Assembly (NCBI GenBank): GCA_963711675.1
Contig: CAVQFB010000015.1
Coordinates: forward strand, 83,354-147,353
DNA from: CAVQFB01 sp963711675
GTDB taxonomy: Bacteria; Acidobacteriota; Terriglobia; Terriglobales; Acidobacteriaceae
Direction of reading: 5' to 3'
Length of the DNA stretch: 64,000 bases
A program made the position numbers and the translations under genes. Position 1 is the stretch's first letter. Each line of letters begins with the position of its first letter. A model generated the notes under the pieces. It was not told the DNA's origin. It saw nothing but the letters and a program-made list of their open reading frames with translations, and did not search any database. Positions 25,688 to 34,039 of this stretch are shown here, piece after piece.

Positions 25688-28018
25688 ATGAAACTTACTA
25701 TTGATAATCACGACGGTCTTGGACCGTGCGACTACACCCCTTCGATCGACGCCGCACGGGCGCCGCAGGTGGTCCGTCGCTTGAACAAGCCCGCAGAACT
25801 TCGAGTCAGCCTTGTGGCGCTAAGTCCCGACTTCATAGTTCCTGCCAGTGGTGCGCGAGTAACGCTGGGCCGATCGAACGGCAGCGACGTTTTTACCGGC
25901 TACATTACGCGACCGCCGGATTACGAATTATTGGGTTGGGGCGAACGTGGGCCGATGTACCGCTACAACGTCGTTGCCCAAAGCGACGAGTTTCTACTGG
26001 ATCGCAAGACAATCCCGAGCCGTCCCCCTTTTGTGGCCCGGAGCGCGGGTGACGCGCTCCGGCAACTCACCGGAGAGATGCTACCGGGAGTTTTCGACAC
26101 GGGCCGTGTACAGGATGTGGACACAATTGCCTACTTCCCTTGCGATCGGCAGAAGAAGTGGTCTGAACATGCCGCGAGCTTGGCGCTGCAGGCCAGGTCC
26201 AGCTATCGTGCCCTGAGCGGGAAGTTATCGTTCGCGGCGCTGGGCACCACGGTTCACGCCCTAAACGAGAGCGACCGCAACTTCACGCCGGACAGGCTCA
26301 AGCTTCTCCGTAACGATTGCCTGGTGAATGACGTTACAGCGGTCGGGCACGTGGAGGCGAGCGCGTACTGCAGGGATTACTTTCTGGGCGACGGACTCAG
26401 CCTGAAGTTCTACCTGTCGCAGATACCGTTTACTCGAAGCAGCAAGACTCTGGTCGACGAAGAGTACGCGGTCCTGGACCCCACGCGCTGGACCGTCGTC
26501 GATCCTAGCTCAGCCATTTCGGTTAGCGGTGGCAAGTTGCTGGTTGCGGGCGGCAGCGGCGTGGATGGCCAGACGGTTGTCCAGTTCATCGAGAGGGTTG
26601 AACTGGGTGGGGCGATCACGCTTCAACACGGGACCATTGCCTTCAGCGGCGCCTCCGATGGGGTCCTGGGTGGCTTGTATGCATCGACCATTTCCGTGTC
26701 GGGGTGTCTGGCGGGCTTCAGAATTCTCCCGTCCGGAGCGGATTGCCGAATTCAGGCCCTGGTCAACGGCGTGCTGAACAGCGTCGTCATCACCACTCAG
26801 AAGAACCATCTTTATGCCTTAACGACTCGCTTCTACGCGGCGGAGGTTTACCGTAGAAAAGAGAGGTTTCATTCCTCTCTTCATCCTGCCGGGTCTGGTC
26901 GAGGAGGAGACGCGATAGCTGCTGATGTCCGCGTGGTTCTGGAAGTTCACGATATCGACCCCGCGAATCCAGGATCCCTGGTCGCGCCGTCGACAGTCTT
27001 ATACGACGATGTTATTGCCAACGCTCCAGACTTCGTCACCTACACCCTGGTCAATGCTTCCAATCTGCGGGCAAATATTGCATTCACCAGGATTCTTCAG
27101 TCGGTGGATGCCGAGGTCCGAAGCGCCCTGCCCGATGCAGCCTACAGGACGCGACTGGTAGGAGCACTCGCGGAAGGAGCTGAGTGCCATATATCGACGG
27201 AGCCGGCCTTGCAGTTCTTCCCTCAGTCGGTTCCAGCCGCGAACGAGCAGATTGTCGTAAGCTATCGCGGCTCCTGGCGGTCCATGGCCCGCGTCATCAG
27301 CTCCGCAAGCATATCCAACGAAAGAGGCGCTAATGACGATGGAGTCCGCGGCGTCGTGCGAAACATTGCGACTCCGAGCGCCCGTACATCGTCCGACTGC
27401 GAGAACGCCGCCTTGGCGCTGTTAGATGAGTCGCAATCTCCCGCGTGGTCCGGCGAGTACCAGTGCTGGAGCGACTTCTTGCGCGGTCAGGCCGACGATG
27501 TTTTCCCGGGCGACAGTATTGTCGTCACTGTGCCATCTCAGGGAGCATCATTCGGCGCAATCGTCCACGAGGTTTCGATTCAGGTTGTGGACCTCTGCGG
27601 AGAGCACTTCTTATACAAACTACACTTCGCCGACAGCGCCACACAAGCAGTAGCGTTTGCTTTCGATGCACAGCACGTCAGCACGGCTCTCGACATCCCC
27701 TCTGTCGACGTTACGACTGTCGGCACGAACTGTCTGCCTGATCTCACAGGAACTGCCGTCACTCAGGTGGCGTCCACCGGCATCAACATTGACAGTGGAC
27801 TCACCCCCGGAGTGGGCCGGGGAATCGAAGTGCGCAGCACTGACTACGGTTGGGGACAAAGTAATGATCGCAATCTTGTTGGAAGGTTCACGACCCGCAC
27901 TTTCAGCGTGCCGCGCCTCGCAAGAGTCCAGACCTATTTTCTTCGACAATATGACTCTTCCTCACCTGCGAAATATTCGCGGTATTCGGCAGCACTTCAC
28001 GTCGATTATCCGTTATGA
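25688..28018 (+). CDS. large phage tail hub / tip-like protein
   Basis: 776 residues. The first ~200 residues look like the baseplate-hub (gp27/gpD-like) fold: MKLTIDNHDGLGPCDYTPSID, TLGRSNGSDVFTGYITRPP, then RYNVVAQSDEFLLDRKTIPSRPP and AGDALRQLTGEML. A middle lectin/jelly-roll-like insert (~250-400) follows, then more hub-like sequence (NAALALLDESQSPAWSGEYQCWSDFL, GDSIVVTVPSQGASFGAIVHEV). It would close the tail and contact the host surface. It is the longest gene of the module. Its stop overlaps the ATG of the next gene. Confidence 0.6.
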   Translation: MKLTIDNHDGLGPCDYTPSIDAARAPQVVRRLNKPAELRVSLVALSPDFIVPASGARVTLGRSNGSDVFTGYITRPPDYELLGWGERGPMYRYNVVAQSDEFLLDRKTIPSRPPFVARSAGDALRQLTGEMLPGVFDTGRVQDVDTIAYFPCDRQKKWSEHAASLALQARSSYRALSGKLSFAALGTTVHALNESDRNFTPDRLKLLRNDCLVNDVTAVGHVEASAYCRDYFLGDGLSLKFYLSQIPFTRSSKTLVDEEYAVLDPTRWTVVDPSSAISVSGGKLLVAGGSGVDGQTVVQFIERVELGGAITLQHGTIAFSGASDGVLGGLYASTISVSGCLAGFRILPSGADCRIQALVNGVLNSVVITTQKNHLYALTTRFYAAEVYRRKERFHSSLHPAGSGRGGDAIAADVRVVLEVHDIDPANPGSLVAPSTVLYDDVIANAPDFVTYTLVNASNLRANIAFTRILQSVDAEVRSALPDAAYRTRLVGALAEGAECHISTEPALQFFPQSVPAANEQIVVSYRGSWRSMARVISSASISNERGANDDGVRGVVRNIATPSARTSSDCENAALALLDESQSPAWSGEYQCWSDFLRGQADDVFPGDSIVVTVPSQGASFGAIVHEVSIQVVDLCGEHFLYKLHFADSATQAVAFAFDAQHVSTALDIPSVDVTTVGTNCLPDLTGTAVTQVASTGINIDSGLTPGVGRGIEVRSTDYGWGQSNDRNLVGRFTTRTFSVPRLARVQTYFLRQYDSSSPAKYSRYSAALHVDYPL

Positions 28019-28347
28019 AAGATCAAGAAGTTATGAATGACCTAGAAGAACAACTTGGACCAAAAGCAACTCGTCATGCTCCTTCCGAGAAGCGCCCAAT
28101 CTTCGTTAAGGTGACCGACCGGGAATTTCAGATCGAGGTTCTGGAAAAACTTGGCCGGCTGGAAACCAAGGTGGATATGCTGGTCGGGAATGGCCAACCC
28201 GGCAGAGTGCGCCTCATCGAGGATAAGCTTGCGGCGCTGGAACGCAGCGACGTCAAACGCAACGTCTACGATCGCATCGTGAGTGCCGTGATCGCGTTTG
28301 CGGTCAGCGCTGTGATCGCCTTGCACGACCATCTTGGACTTCGCTGA
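28015..28347 (+). CDS. small membrane protein with coiled coil (XhlA/holin-like candidate)
   Basis: 110 residues. A charged, partly helical N-terminal half (REFQIEVLEKLGRLETKVDML, then RLIEDKLAALER) is followed by one transmembrane helix near the C-terminus (IVSAVIAFAVSAVIAL). Coiled coil plus C-terminal anchor is the layout of XhlA-type proteins that accompany phage lysis. No lysin gene is present, so a lysis role is not shown. ATG overlaps the hub stop (ATGA). Confidence 0.6.
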   Translation: MKDQEVMNDLEEQLGPKATRHAPSEKRPIFVKVTDREFQIEVLEKLGRLETKVDMLVGNGQPGRVRLIEDKLAALERSDVKRNVYDRIVSAVIAFAVSAVIALHDHLGLR

Positions 28348-28480
28348 ACGCACCGTGCGAGGCAGCGACCGCCTGACTCACCCTTCATTCGCAATCAGGT
28401 CTGCAGTCGGCAATGTTCGTGTGCTGACGCGGCCTCACGTAAGAATTCTGTTCGCAACTTTAATCCAAGGAGAACATTTT

Positions 28481-28747
28481 ATGAACTTTCTATCCAAGAT
28501 GCTTCGTGGCATCGCCTTCATTCCAGCCGTTGTTAATGGGATCGAGGGTCTTTTTGGCAACCGTTCCGGCAGCGAGAAAAAAGAAGCCGCCTTGTCGTTC
28601 GTTTCGGCGGCACTATCCATGACGGAATCCGTCAGTAATCGCGACATCGTCGATGAAGGAAAATTTAAGGAGGGCCTGTCTAAAATTATCGATGGCACCG
28701 TTGAGTGTCTGAATTCCTCAACCTGGGCAAAGGCGAAGGCCCAGTAG
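28481..28747 (+). CDS. small terminal phage-module protein (88 aa)
   Basis: Start ATG 28481 with AAGGAGA upstream. The N-terminus is weakly hydrophobic (LRGIAFIPAVVNGIEGLFG) and the rest is soluble and helical. I do not recognise the family. It is the last gene before the hairpin that ends the module, where phages often carry lysis or late accessory genes. Confidence 0.55.
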   Translation: MNFLSKMLRGIAFIPAVVNGIEGLFGNRSGSEKKEAALSFVSAALSMTESVSNRDIVDEGKFKEGLSKIIDGTVECLNSSTWAKAKAQ

Positions 28748-28769
28748 TTCGATCCAGGCGTAAAGCGAA

Positions 28770-28792
28770 ACGGCAGGCTCAAAGCCTGCCGT
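28770..28792. terminator. bidirectional hairpin between convergent units
   Basis: ACGGCAGGCT - CAA - AGCCTGCCGT, a perfect 10-bp stem. Only a weak T-rich stretch follows on the plus strand (CATTCTTT). It separates the phage module from the minus-strand E2 gene. Confidence 0.7.
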
Positions 28793-28798
28793 CATTCT

Positions 28799-30112
28799 TT
28801 AGCCTACGTCCTCGCTCCAATTATCGAGCGTCTTCTTCACCAGCGCCATGAACTGATCTGCCACCGCGCCGTCGATCACGCGATGATCATAGCCAAGGGT
28901 CAAGTGCACGAGTGAACGGATGGCGATGGAGTCGTTCCCTTGAGAATCCGTTATCACCACCGGAGCTTTTGCAATTCCGCCCACACCGAGGATCGCAACA
29001 TTCGGTTGGTTGATAATCGGCAGGCCAAAAACGGCACCAAATTGACCGGGGTTGGTAATCGTGAAGGTAGAACCCTCGACCTCTTGTGGCATGAGTTTCT
29101 TGGAACGGGCACGCTCACCAATATCGGTGATCCCGCGTTGCAATCCGAGAAAATTCAACTCATCTGCATTCTTGAGTACCGGAACGATGAGACCCCAATC
29201 AAGCGCCACGGCAATACCCACGTTCACGTGACGGTGATAGTGAATGCTTTCACCCTCGACCGAGGCATTGCAGATCGGAAACTGCTGCAAAGCAATGATG
29301 GCTGCCCGAACAAAGAAGGGCATGAACGTCAGGCGCGCGCCATTGCGTTGCTCGAACGAATTCTTGTGTTTGTTACGAAGATTCACGATGCGGGTAAAAT
29401 CCACTTCGAACATCGCATGGACGTGGGCGCTCGTGCGGCGCGATTCGATCATGCGTTGCGCAATGATCTTCCGCATCTGGCTCATGGGCACCAGTTCACC
29501 TGGGATAGCCACAGGTGCCGCGGGCGTCGCGGCCTTCGCCGAGGGAGCAGAAGCTTGACTCGCGCCGATTGTGGGCGATGGCCGCGGAGTCGGAGGTTGC
29601 GGTGCACCCTGCTTCTCGATGAAGGCCATCACGTCCTGTTTCGTGATGCGGCCGCCGGTGCCGCTTCCGGAAACTCTCGAGAGATCAACATTGTGTTCGC
29701 GCGCCAGCTTCCTCACTAACGGAGACGAGCGAATATGCTCGTCGTCTTCATGCGCGGATTCCGCTTCTTCCTCCACCGGCGCAGCAGCTGAAACCGGTGC
29801 CTCTTCCTTGCGCGGAGGTGCAGCAGGCTGAGCAGGAGCGATAGACTTCGGTGCCGCAGCCTTACTCGCCTCCCCGTCCGTCGATATCGTCCCTACGACC
29901 GTATTGACCTGAACCGTGTTGCCTTCCGTGACTTTGATCTCGTGCAGCACTCCGGAAGCGGGTGCGGGAATCTCAGCGTCGACCTTGTCGGTAGAAATTT
30001 CAAACAAAGGCTCGTCTCGCTGAACCTTGTCTCCTGGCTTCTTCAGCCACTTCGTGATTGTGCCCTCAAAAATTGACTCGCCCATTTGAGGCATGACGAT
30101 ATCTGTCGGCAT
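28799..30112 (-). CDS. 2-oxoacid dehydrogenase E2 component (dihydrolipoamide acyltransferase)
   Basis: 437 residues. Lipoyl domain at 1-80 with the lipoylated Lys43 in STDKVDAE; an Ala/Pro-rich linker; peripheral subunit-binding domain (RSSPLVRKLAREHNVDLSRVSGSGTGGRITKQDV region, ~130-170); catalytic domain to the end with YDHRVIDGA (His and Asp of the acyltransferase site). It passes the acyl group from E1 to CoA on the lipoyl arm. The E1 alpha and beta genes lie upstream on the same strand, and lipB further upstream supplies lipoylation. Substrate class (pyruvate, branched-chain or 2-oxoglutarate) cannot be fixed; the heterodimeric E1 speaks against a 2-oxoglutarate-type E1. No E3 gene is in the window. 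Confidence 0.9.
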   Translation of the reverse strand: MPTDIVMPQMGESIFEGTITKWLKKPGDKVQRDEPLFEISTDKVDAEIPAPASGVLHEIKVTEGNTVQVNTVVGTISTDGEASKAAAPKSIAPAQPAAPPRKEEAPVSAAAPVEEEAESAHEDDEHIRSSPLVRKLAREHNVDLSRVSGSGTGGRITKQDVMAFIEKQGAPQPPTPRPSPTIGASQASAPSAKAATPAAPVAIPGELVPMSQMRKIIAQRMIESRRTSAHVHAMFEVDFTRIVNLRNKHKNSFEQRNGARLTFMPFFVRAAIIALQQFPICNASVEGESIHYHRHVNVGIAVALDWGLIVPVLKNADELNFLGLQRGITDIGERARSKKLMPQEVEGSTFTITNPGQFGAVFGLPIINQPNVAILGVGGIAKAPVVITDSQGNDSIAIRSLVHLTLGYDHRVIDGAVADQFMALVKKTLDNWSEDVG

Positions 30113-30193
30113 ATTCCCTTCCCGGCGGCCCTGCTCACAATTTCGGGCCCACTGTAATCCTTTATTATATAAGACCCTGTAAGCTGCTCGCGC

Positions 30194-30754
30194 CTACTCC
30201 TGATGATGCTCTTCCGTGGCTTCCGCACCTGCTGCGGGGGGCTCAACTCCGAAGCTCTTTTTCCAGTACTCCTGTACCGCCGGAGTCAGTTTCTCAACCC
30301 GCGCCAGAAATGCAGTGACCTTCCACATGTCCGCTTCGGACAGCGTTTTGTTCCACGCGGGCATTCCGGTGTAGCGAACCCCTGTTCGAACCGCATAGTA
30401 GATGTGCCATTCCGGATCGTCGAGCGGGTGCAATATCAGCTGCGGAGCCGGAGGGTAGAAGGAGCGCCCAAGCACGCTTTCTTTCTTATCAAGCCCGCCA
30501 TGACACTCGGCACACTTCATGGTGTAGATCTTCATGCCGTCGATCACAGTGTCGTCGGTGGGGGTCAGCGGATTGTTGATCCGTGGTGCATGGCGCTCCA
30601 TGGAAGCATCGAGTGCCGACATCGCAATCCTCCGCTCGAGCGCTGGAGGGTTCGCGTCCGCATTGGTCGGCATCAGTCCCAACAGCGCAAGACCGGCCCC
30701 GATGAGCACGAGTACAACCAAGGTGACGATCACCCCAAGACTGAAGTTGCGCAT
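30194..30754 (-). CDS. membrane-anchored c-type cytochrome
   Basis: 186 residues. An uncleaved N-terminal anchor (SLGVIVTLVVLVLIGAGLALLGL) is followed by a class I cytochrome c domain with the heme motif C81-A-E-C84-H85 and distal Met131 in YTGMPAW. The C-terminal tail is acidic and His-containing. It is exported and carries electrons outside the cytoplasmic membrane. The gene sits inside the 2-oxoacid dehydrogenase cluster, between E2 and E1 beta, which is unusual; co-transcription is likely from strand and spacing, but a functional tie is unknown. Confidence 0.85.
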   Translation of the reverse strand: MRNFSLGVIVTLVVLVLIGAGLALLGLMPTNADANPPALERRIAMSALDASMERHAPRINNPLTPTDDTVIDGMKIYTMKCAECHGGLDKKESVLGRSFYPPAPQLILHPLDDPEWHIYYAVRTGVRYTGMPAWNKTLSEADMWKVTAFLARVEKLTPAVQEYWKKSFGVEPPAAGAEATEEHHQE

Positions 30755-30855
30755 CTTTTCTCCTCAGGACTTGACTCGGATCGATTCGAAAATCACTCCC
30801 GGCCGGAATAGAACCGTTGGCGCACGCAGGCAGGCACGTCGGCCCGCCACTGATT

Positions 30856-31830
30856 TCAATACGCTCTCAACTTGCGTGCCTCGCGAACGACGTCGCTCAC
30901 CTTGGGTAGAAAATGCTCCTCTTGCGGCGGAGAGAAAGGCACCGGAGTATCCAGCGCTGTGATTCGTACAATCGGGCCGTCCAGTTCGTCAAAAGCTTCT
31001 TCGTTAATGATTGCAGAAATCTCCCCCGCGATTCCGCCGGTGCGAACATCCTCGTGGAGCACGATCACCTTATTCGTCTTCCGTACCGTTTGTGCAATGG
31101 CCTCGCGATCCAGTGGTGCGACAGTACGCAGATCAATTACCTCCGCTTCGATCCCGTCTTTGGCAAGAATCTCCGCCGCTTCCAGGGCCACGTAAACCAT
31201 GGCTGCATAGGTAATGATGCTAATGTCCCGCCCTTCACGAGCCACGCGCGCTTTACCCAAAGGCACGACGTAGTCATCCGAGGGCACATCTTCCTTGATC
31301 CGGCGATAAAGATACTTGTGCTCGAAGAAGATGACCGGATTGTTGTCGCGAATGGAAGCCTTGATCAGACCCTTCGCGTCATAGGCGGAGGCAGGGCAGA
31401 CCACCTTCAGGCCCGGCGTATGCGCGAAATACATCTCAGGATTCTGCGAGTGGAACGGCCCGCCATGAACGTTGCCTCCGCTCGGTCCGCGAATCACCAT
31501 CGGCGCGGGCGCTCCCCAGCGGTAGTGGCACTTCGCCACCATGTTGGTGATCTGATTGAACGCGCAGCCGATGAAGTCCATGAATTGGAACTCGGCCACG
31601 GGCCGCATGCCTGTGAAGGCCGCGCCCAGCGCTGCTCCGACGATGGCTGACTCAGCAATGGGCGTGTCAATCACGCGCTCGGGACCGAAACGATCAATGA
31701 ATCCGTCGGTGACCTTGAACGCGCCGCCGTAAATACCGATGTCTTCGCCAATGCAGAAGACGGTGGGATCGCGCTCCATTTCCTCCCAGATTCCCCGGCG
31801 TATGGCTTCGAGATAAGTGAGTTGAGGCAT
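30856..31830 (-). CDS. 2-oxoacid dehydrogenase E1 component, beta subunit
   Basis: 324 residues, the normal length for the beta subunit of alpha2beta2 E1. Key blocks: VFCIGEDIGIYGGAFKVT near the N-terminus, RVIDTPIAESAIVGAALGAA (ThDP-pocket Glu in the P-I-A-E-S step), EFQFMDFI, RGPSGGNVHGGPFHSQ, and FFEHKYLYR. With E1 alpha it decarboxylates the 2-oxoacid on thiamine diphosphate and acylates the E2 lipoyl arm. A secreted-protein gene separates it from the E1 alpha gene. Confidence 0.92.
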   Translation of the reverse strand: MPQLTYLEAIRRGIWEEMERDPTVFCIGEDIGIYGGAFKVTDGFIDRFGPERVIDTPIAESAIVGAALGAAFTGMRPVAEFQFMDFIGCAFNQITNMVAKCHYRWGAPAPMVIRGPSGGNVHGGPFHSQNPEMYFAHTPGLKVVCPASAYDAKGLIKASIRDNNPVIFFEHKYLYRRIKEDVPSDDYVVPLGKARVAREGRDISIITYAAMVYVALEAAEILAKDGIEAEVIDLRTVAPLDREAIAQTVRKTNKVIVLHEDVRTGGIAGEISAIINEEAFDELDGPIVRITALDTPVPFSPPQEEHFLPKVSDVVREARKLRAY

Positions 31831-31844
31831 GGCTTATAGGAACT

Positions 31845-32585
31845 TTACTTCGGCGGTGACCTGCGGACCACCACTAGCAGTGGCTTCGAATCGAGTTCCC
31901 TGATCACATAACTCCCGTGGTCCTCTTTGCAGCCATCTACTCGATGGGTCATTTCCCTCTCGTACCACCAAGCACTAAGTTCTGCCTTTTCGTCAGGTTC
32001 GAAATCCTTGCACAACACACCACTCTGCCCGCAGGTGAGTTTCCCCTTGATTCTGATCTCGGCCCAACTGCCGGCCGGCAAGTCCAGATGGCCCGAAGCT
32101 CCATCAGAGCGTGCAAAGAGCACTCCCGCGGCCTTGAGCCATGCTGGGCTTCCATGTTTGATATCCGTACCGAGCCTTAAGTTAATGTCGACCACTTCGT
32201 AGCTCTCTTCCTTACCATCAGCAGACATATGCGTCACGCGCTCACCATCAGTTTCCCATGGCACCCGCACTGCCGTTTTGCCAAGGTTCTCAAAGCGAAC
32301 CCTCGCCTGAAACTCTCCGCCGATCTGAAGGACCGTAGGTGTGACGTCCACGACCACGAGTTGCACGCGCTCCTTTTCCTCCTGATCAGATTGCACAGCC
32401 GCTTGAACAATCGCCCCATCGGAGACGGTAGAATTCACGACTGGGCAAATCTCTCGCGTGGGGCGGGAGACATGGTCTGCCGGAGCCCGCCAAGAGGTTA
32501 CCGTGAAGTCGCGCAAACCCACCTGTTGAGCGAAGCAGATGCTCGTGAAACCGATTGCCATCAGTGCTGCCTGACAGAGTTTCAC
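31845..32585 (-). CDS. hypothetical secreted protein between the E1 genes
   Basis: 246 residues. Signal peptide MKLCQAALMAIGFTSICFAQQ, with a likely cleavage after FAQ and no lipobox. The body is mostly beta (VQLVVVDVTPTVLQIGGEFQARVRFENLGKT, like an Ig-type strand pair), with one Cys pair region (LTCGQSGVLCKDF). The family is not recognised. It is 7 bases downstream of the E1 alpha stop, and its stop is 14 bases from the E1 beta start, so it is almost certainly in the same transcript even though its product leaves the cytoplasm. Confidence 0.65.
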   Translation of the reverse strand: MKLCQAALMAIGFTSICFAQQVGLRDFTVTSWRAPADHVSRPTREICPVVNSTVSDGAIVQAAVQSDQEEKERVQLVVVDVTPTVLQIGGEFQARVRFENLGKTAVRVPWETDGERVTHMSADGKEESYEVVDINLRLGTDIKHGSPAWLKAAGVLFARSDGASGHLDLPAGSWAEIRIKGKLTCGQSGVLCKDFEPDEKAELSAWWYEREMTHRVDGCKEDHGSYVIRELDSKPLLVVVRRSPPK

Positions 32586-32592
32586 TCATCCC

Positions 32593-33903
32593 TCACTTCA
32601 AATGCACCGCCGCCTCTTCTTCTTTCGGAGTTGCGGCGGTAGCTTTAGGTGTGCGCACCTTCGGCATTCCGTACTTCGGCTTGATCTCGTGGCATCCGCC
32701 CTCGCAGTACGTCCCTCCTGCCGCACTTTCCGGCTCGGGCATCGGCGATGCCACGGCAAAATCACGATCTGCTTCCAGCTCGCGATCCACATCCGCGATC
32801 AGTTTCGCGTTTTCTGCCGCCGTGAGCCACTTCTTCCCCAGCAAATGCTGCTCCAGCCGCGCAATCGGATCGCGTTTCCGCCAGTATTCAAACAGCGCTT
32901 TAGGTACGTACTCCGCGGCGTCGTGGATGGCATGGCCCTTCATCCGCATCATCTTCGCTTCGATGAGAGTCGGCCCTTCTCCGCGGCGGGCTCGTTCGCA
33001 CGCTTCGTGGGCTGCATCGTAGACCTGTAATGCGTCCGTACCGTCCACAATCATACCGGGGATACCGTACGCGATCGCTCGTTCCGCCAGGTCCTTCACA
33101 CAAAACTGCATGTCGCTCGGCGTCGAGTATCCCCAAAGATTATTTTCGACAAACAGCACAAGACCAAGCTTCTGGACCGCCGCAAAATTTACCCCCTCGT
33201 AGGTTACGCCCGTCGACTGCCCGCCATCGCCAATGTAGGTCATGACCGCGATGTTCTTTCCCTGCAATCGAGCACCCAAAGCGACTCCAGTTAGCACAGG
33301 AATCAGATCACCGAGCGTGGAGATCGGAGCAACCACGTTCCGCTTCTGAATGTCACCGAAATGAGACGACGCATCCCGCCCTTTCGTCGGCGACCCCGCC
33401 TTCGCCATGTACTGCATCATGATGTCGCGCGCAGAAAATCCGCGCACCAGAAGCGATCCCTGGTTGCGGATCAGCGGGCCCATCCACTCGTCTGCGCGCA
33501 ACGCGTAAGCCGACGCGCATGAGCACGCTTCCTGCCCCAGCCCGAAGTAGACACCGCCCACAACCTTGCCCTGTTTGTACAGATTTTCGAGCGCGTGTTC
33601 CATTTTCCGGTTGAGGAGCATCCAGCGATAGATCTCGATGACCTGCGGCTTCGACAAGTACTTCGACTCACGAAGGGGCGGAACCGGAAGATTCAGGACA
33701 CCGCTAGCCTCATAGCGCACACTGTCGCCGACACGCACTTGCTTCACTTCAAATGTGGGTTTTTCCAGGCGGTAGTCGACGATGGTGTAAGTGCGCTGAT
33801 TGGGGCCATTCAGTAAGGTAGGGGCAACAACGCGACCGCCCTTATGGTTTGAGCTGACGCGAAAAGAATTTCGGGCTGGCGGCTTGCGGCTCTTCTTTGC
33901 CAT
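32593..33903 (-). CDS. 2-oxoacid dehydrogenase E1 component, alpha subunit
   Basis: 436 residues, longer than the usual ~330-370. The N-terminal ~95 residues are an extra basic, then beta-rich segment. The core starts at YLSKPQVIEIYRWMLLNRKMEHAL. GGVYFGLGQEACSC and RNQGSLL line the active site. The ThDP motif GDGGQSTG..NFAAVQ..LFVENNLWGYST is complete. The phosphorylation-loop region carries MRMKGHAIHDAAEYVP. The C-terminus adds a Cys-containing CEGGCHEIKP and a Lys/Ala/Pro tail. It partners with the E1 beta and E2 downstream. Confidence 0.92.
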   Translation of the reverse strand: MAKKSRKPPARNSFRVSSNHKGGRVVAPTLLNGPNQRTYTIVDYRLEKPTFEVKQVRVGDSVRYEASGVLNLPVPPLRESKYLSKPQVIEIYRWMLLNRKMEHALENLYKQGKVVGGVYFGLGQEACSCASAYALRADEWMGPLIRNQGSLLVRGFSARDIMMQYMAKAGSPTKGRDASSHFGDIQKRNVVAPISTLGDLIPVLTGVALGARLQGKNIAVMTYIGDGGQSTGVTYEGVNFAAVQKLGLVLFVENNLWGYSTPSDMQFCVKDLAERAIAYGIPGMIVDGTDALQVYDAAHEACERARRGEGPTLIEAKMMRMKGHAIHDAAEYVPKALFEYWRKRDPIARLEQHLLGKKWLTAAENAKLIADVDRELEADRDFAVASPMPEPESAAGGTYCEGGCHEIKPKYGMPKVRTPKATAATPKEEEAAVHLK

Positions 33904-34039
33904 TGGCGATCAGGTTGTCCCAAAGAAAATCGCTGCCGGAAGATGCTAAACCCTTCGCGGGACTTTCACCACTCAGTGAGTGTTTTTCTGCCCGGAGCCA
34001 CGCAAGAACAGCGGCTAGGTTGCCATCCAGTCGCCCCAG

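Larger units (their letters stand above)
15857..28747 (+). mobile_element. phage head-tail module (incomplete prophage or GTA-like locus)
   Basis: Thirteen co-directional genes run from large terminase to two small terminal proteins in classical head-to-tail order. No integrase, excisionase, replication gene, tape measure, tail chaperones, endolysin or flanking tRNA could be found. The regulator block at 2.9-4.9 kb and the secreted proteins at 5.9-15.6 kb may belong to the same element, but no direct-repeat att sites were identified, so the outer limits are unknown. On the right it stops sharply at a hairpin before the 2-oxoacid dehydrogenase cluster. Confidence 0.7.

Noticed and set aside
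28748..28800. Hairpin at the phage-module edge considered as an attachment site
   Set aside because: No matching direct repeat was found on the left side near 2.9, 5.8 or 15.8 kb. The perfect stem fits a transcription stop between convergent units.
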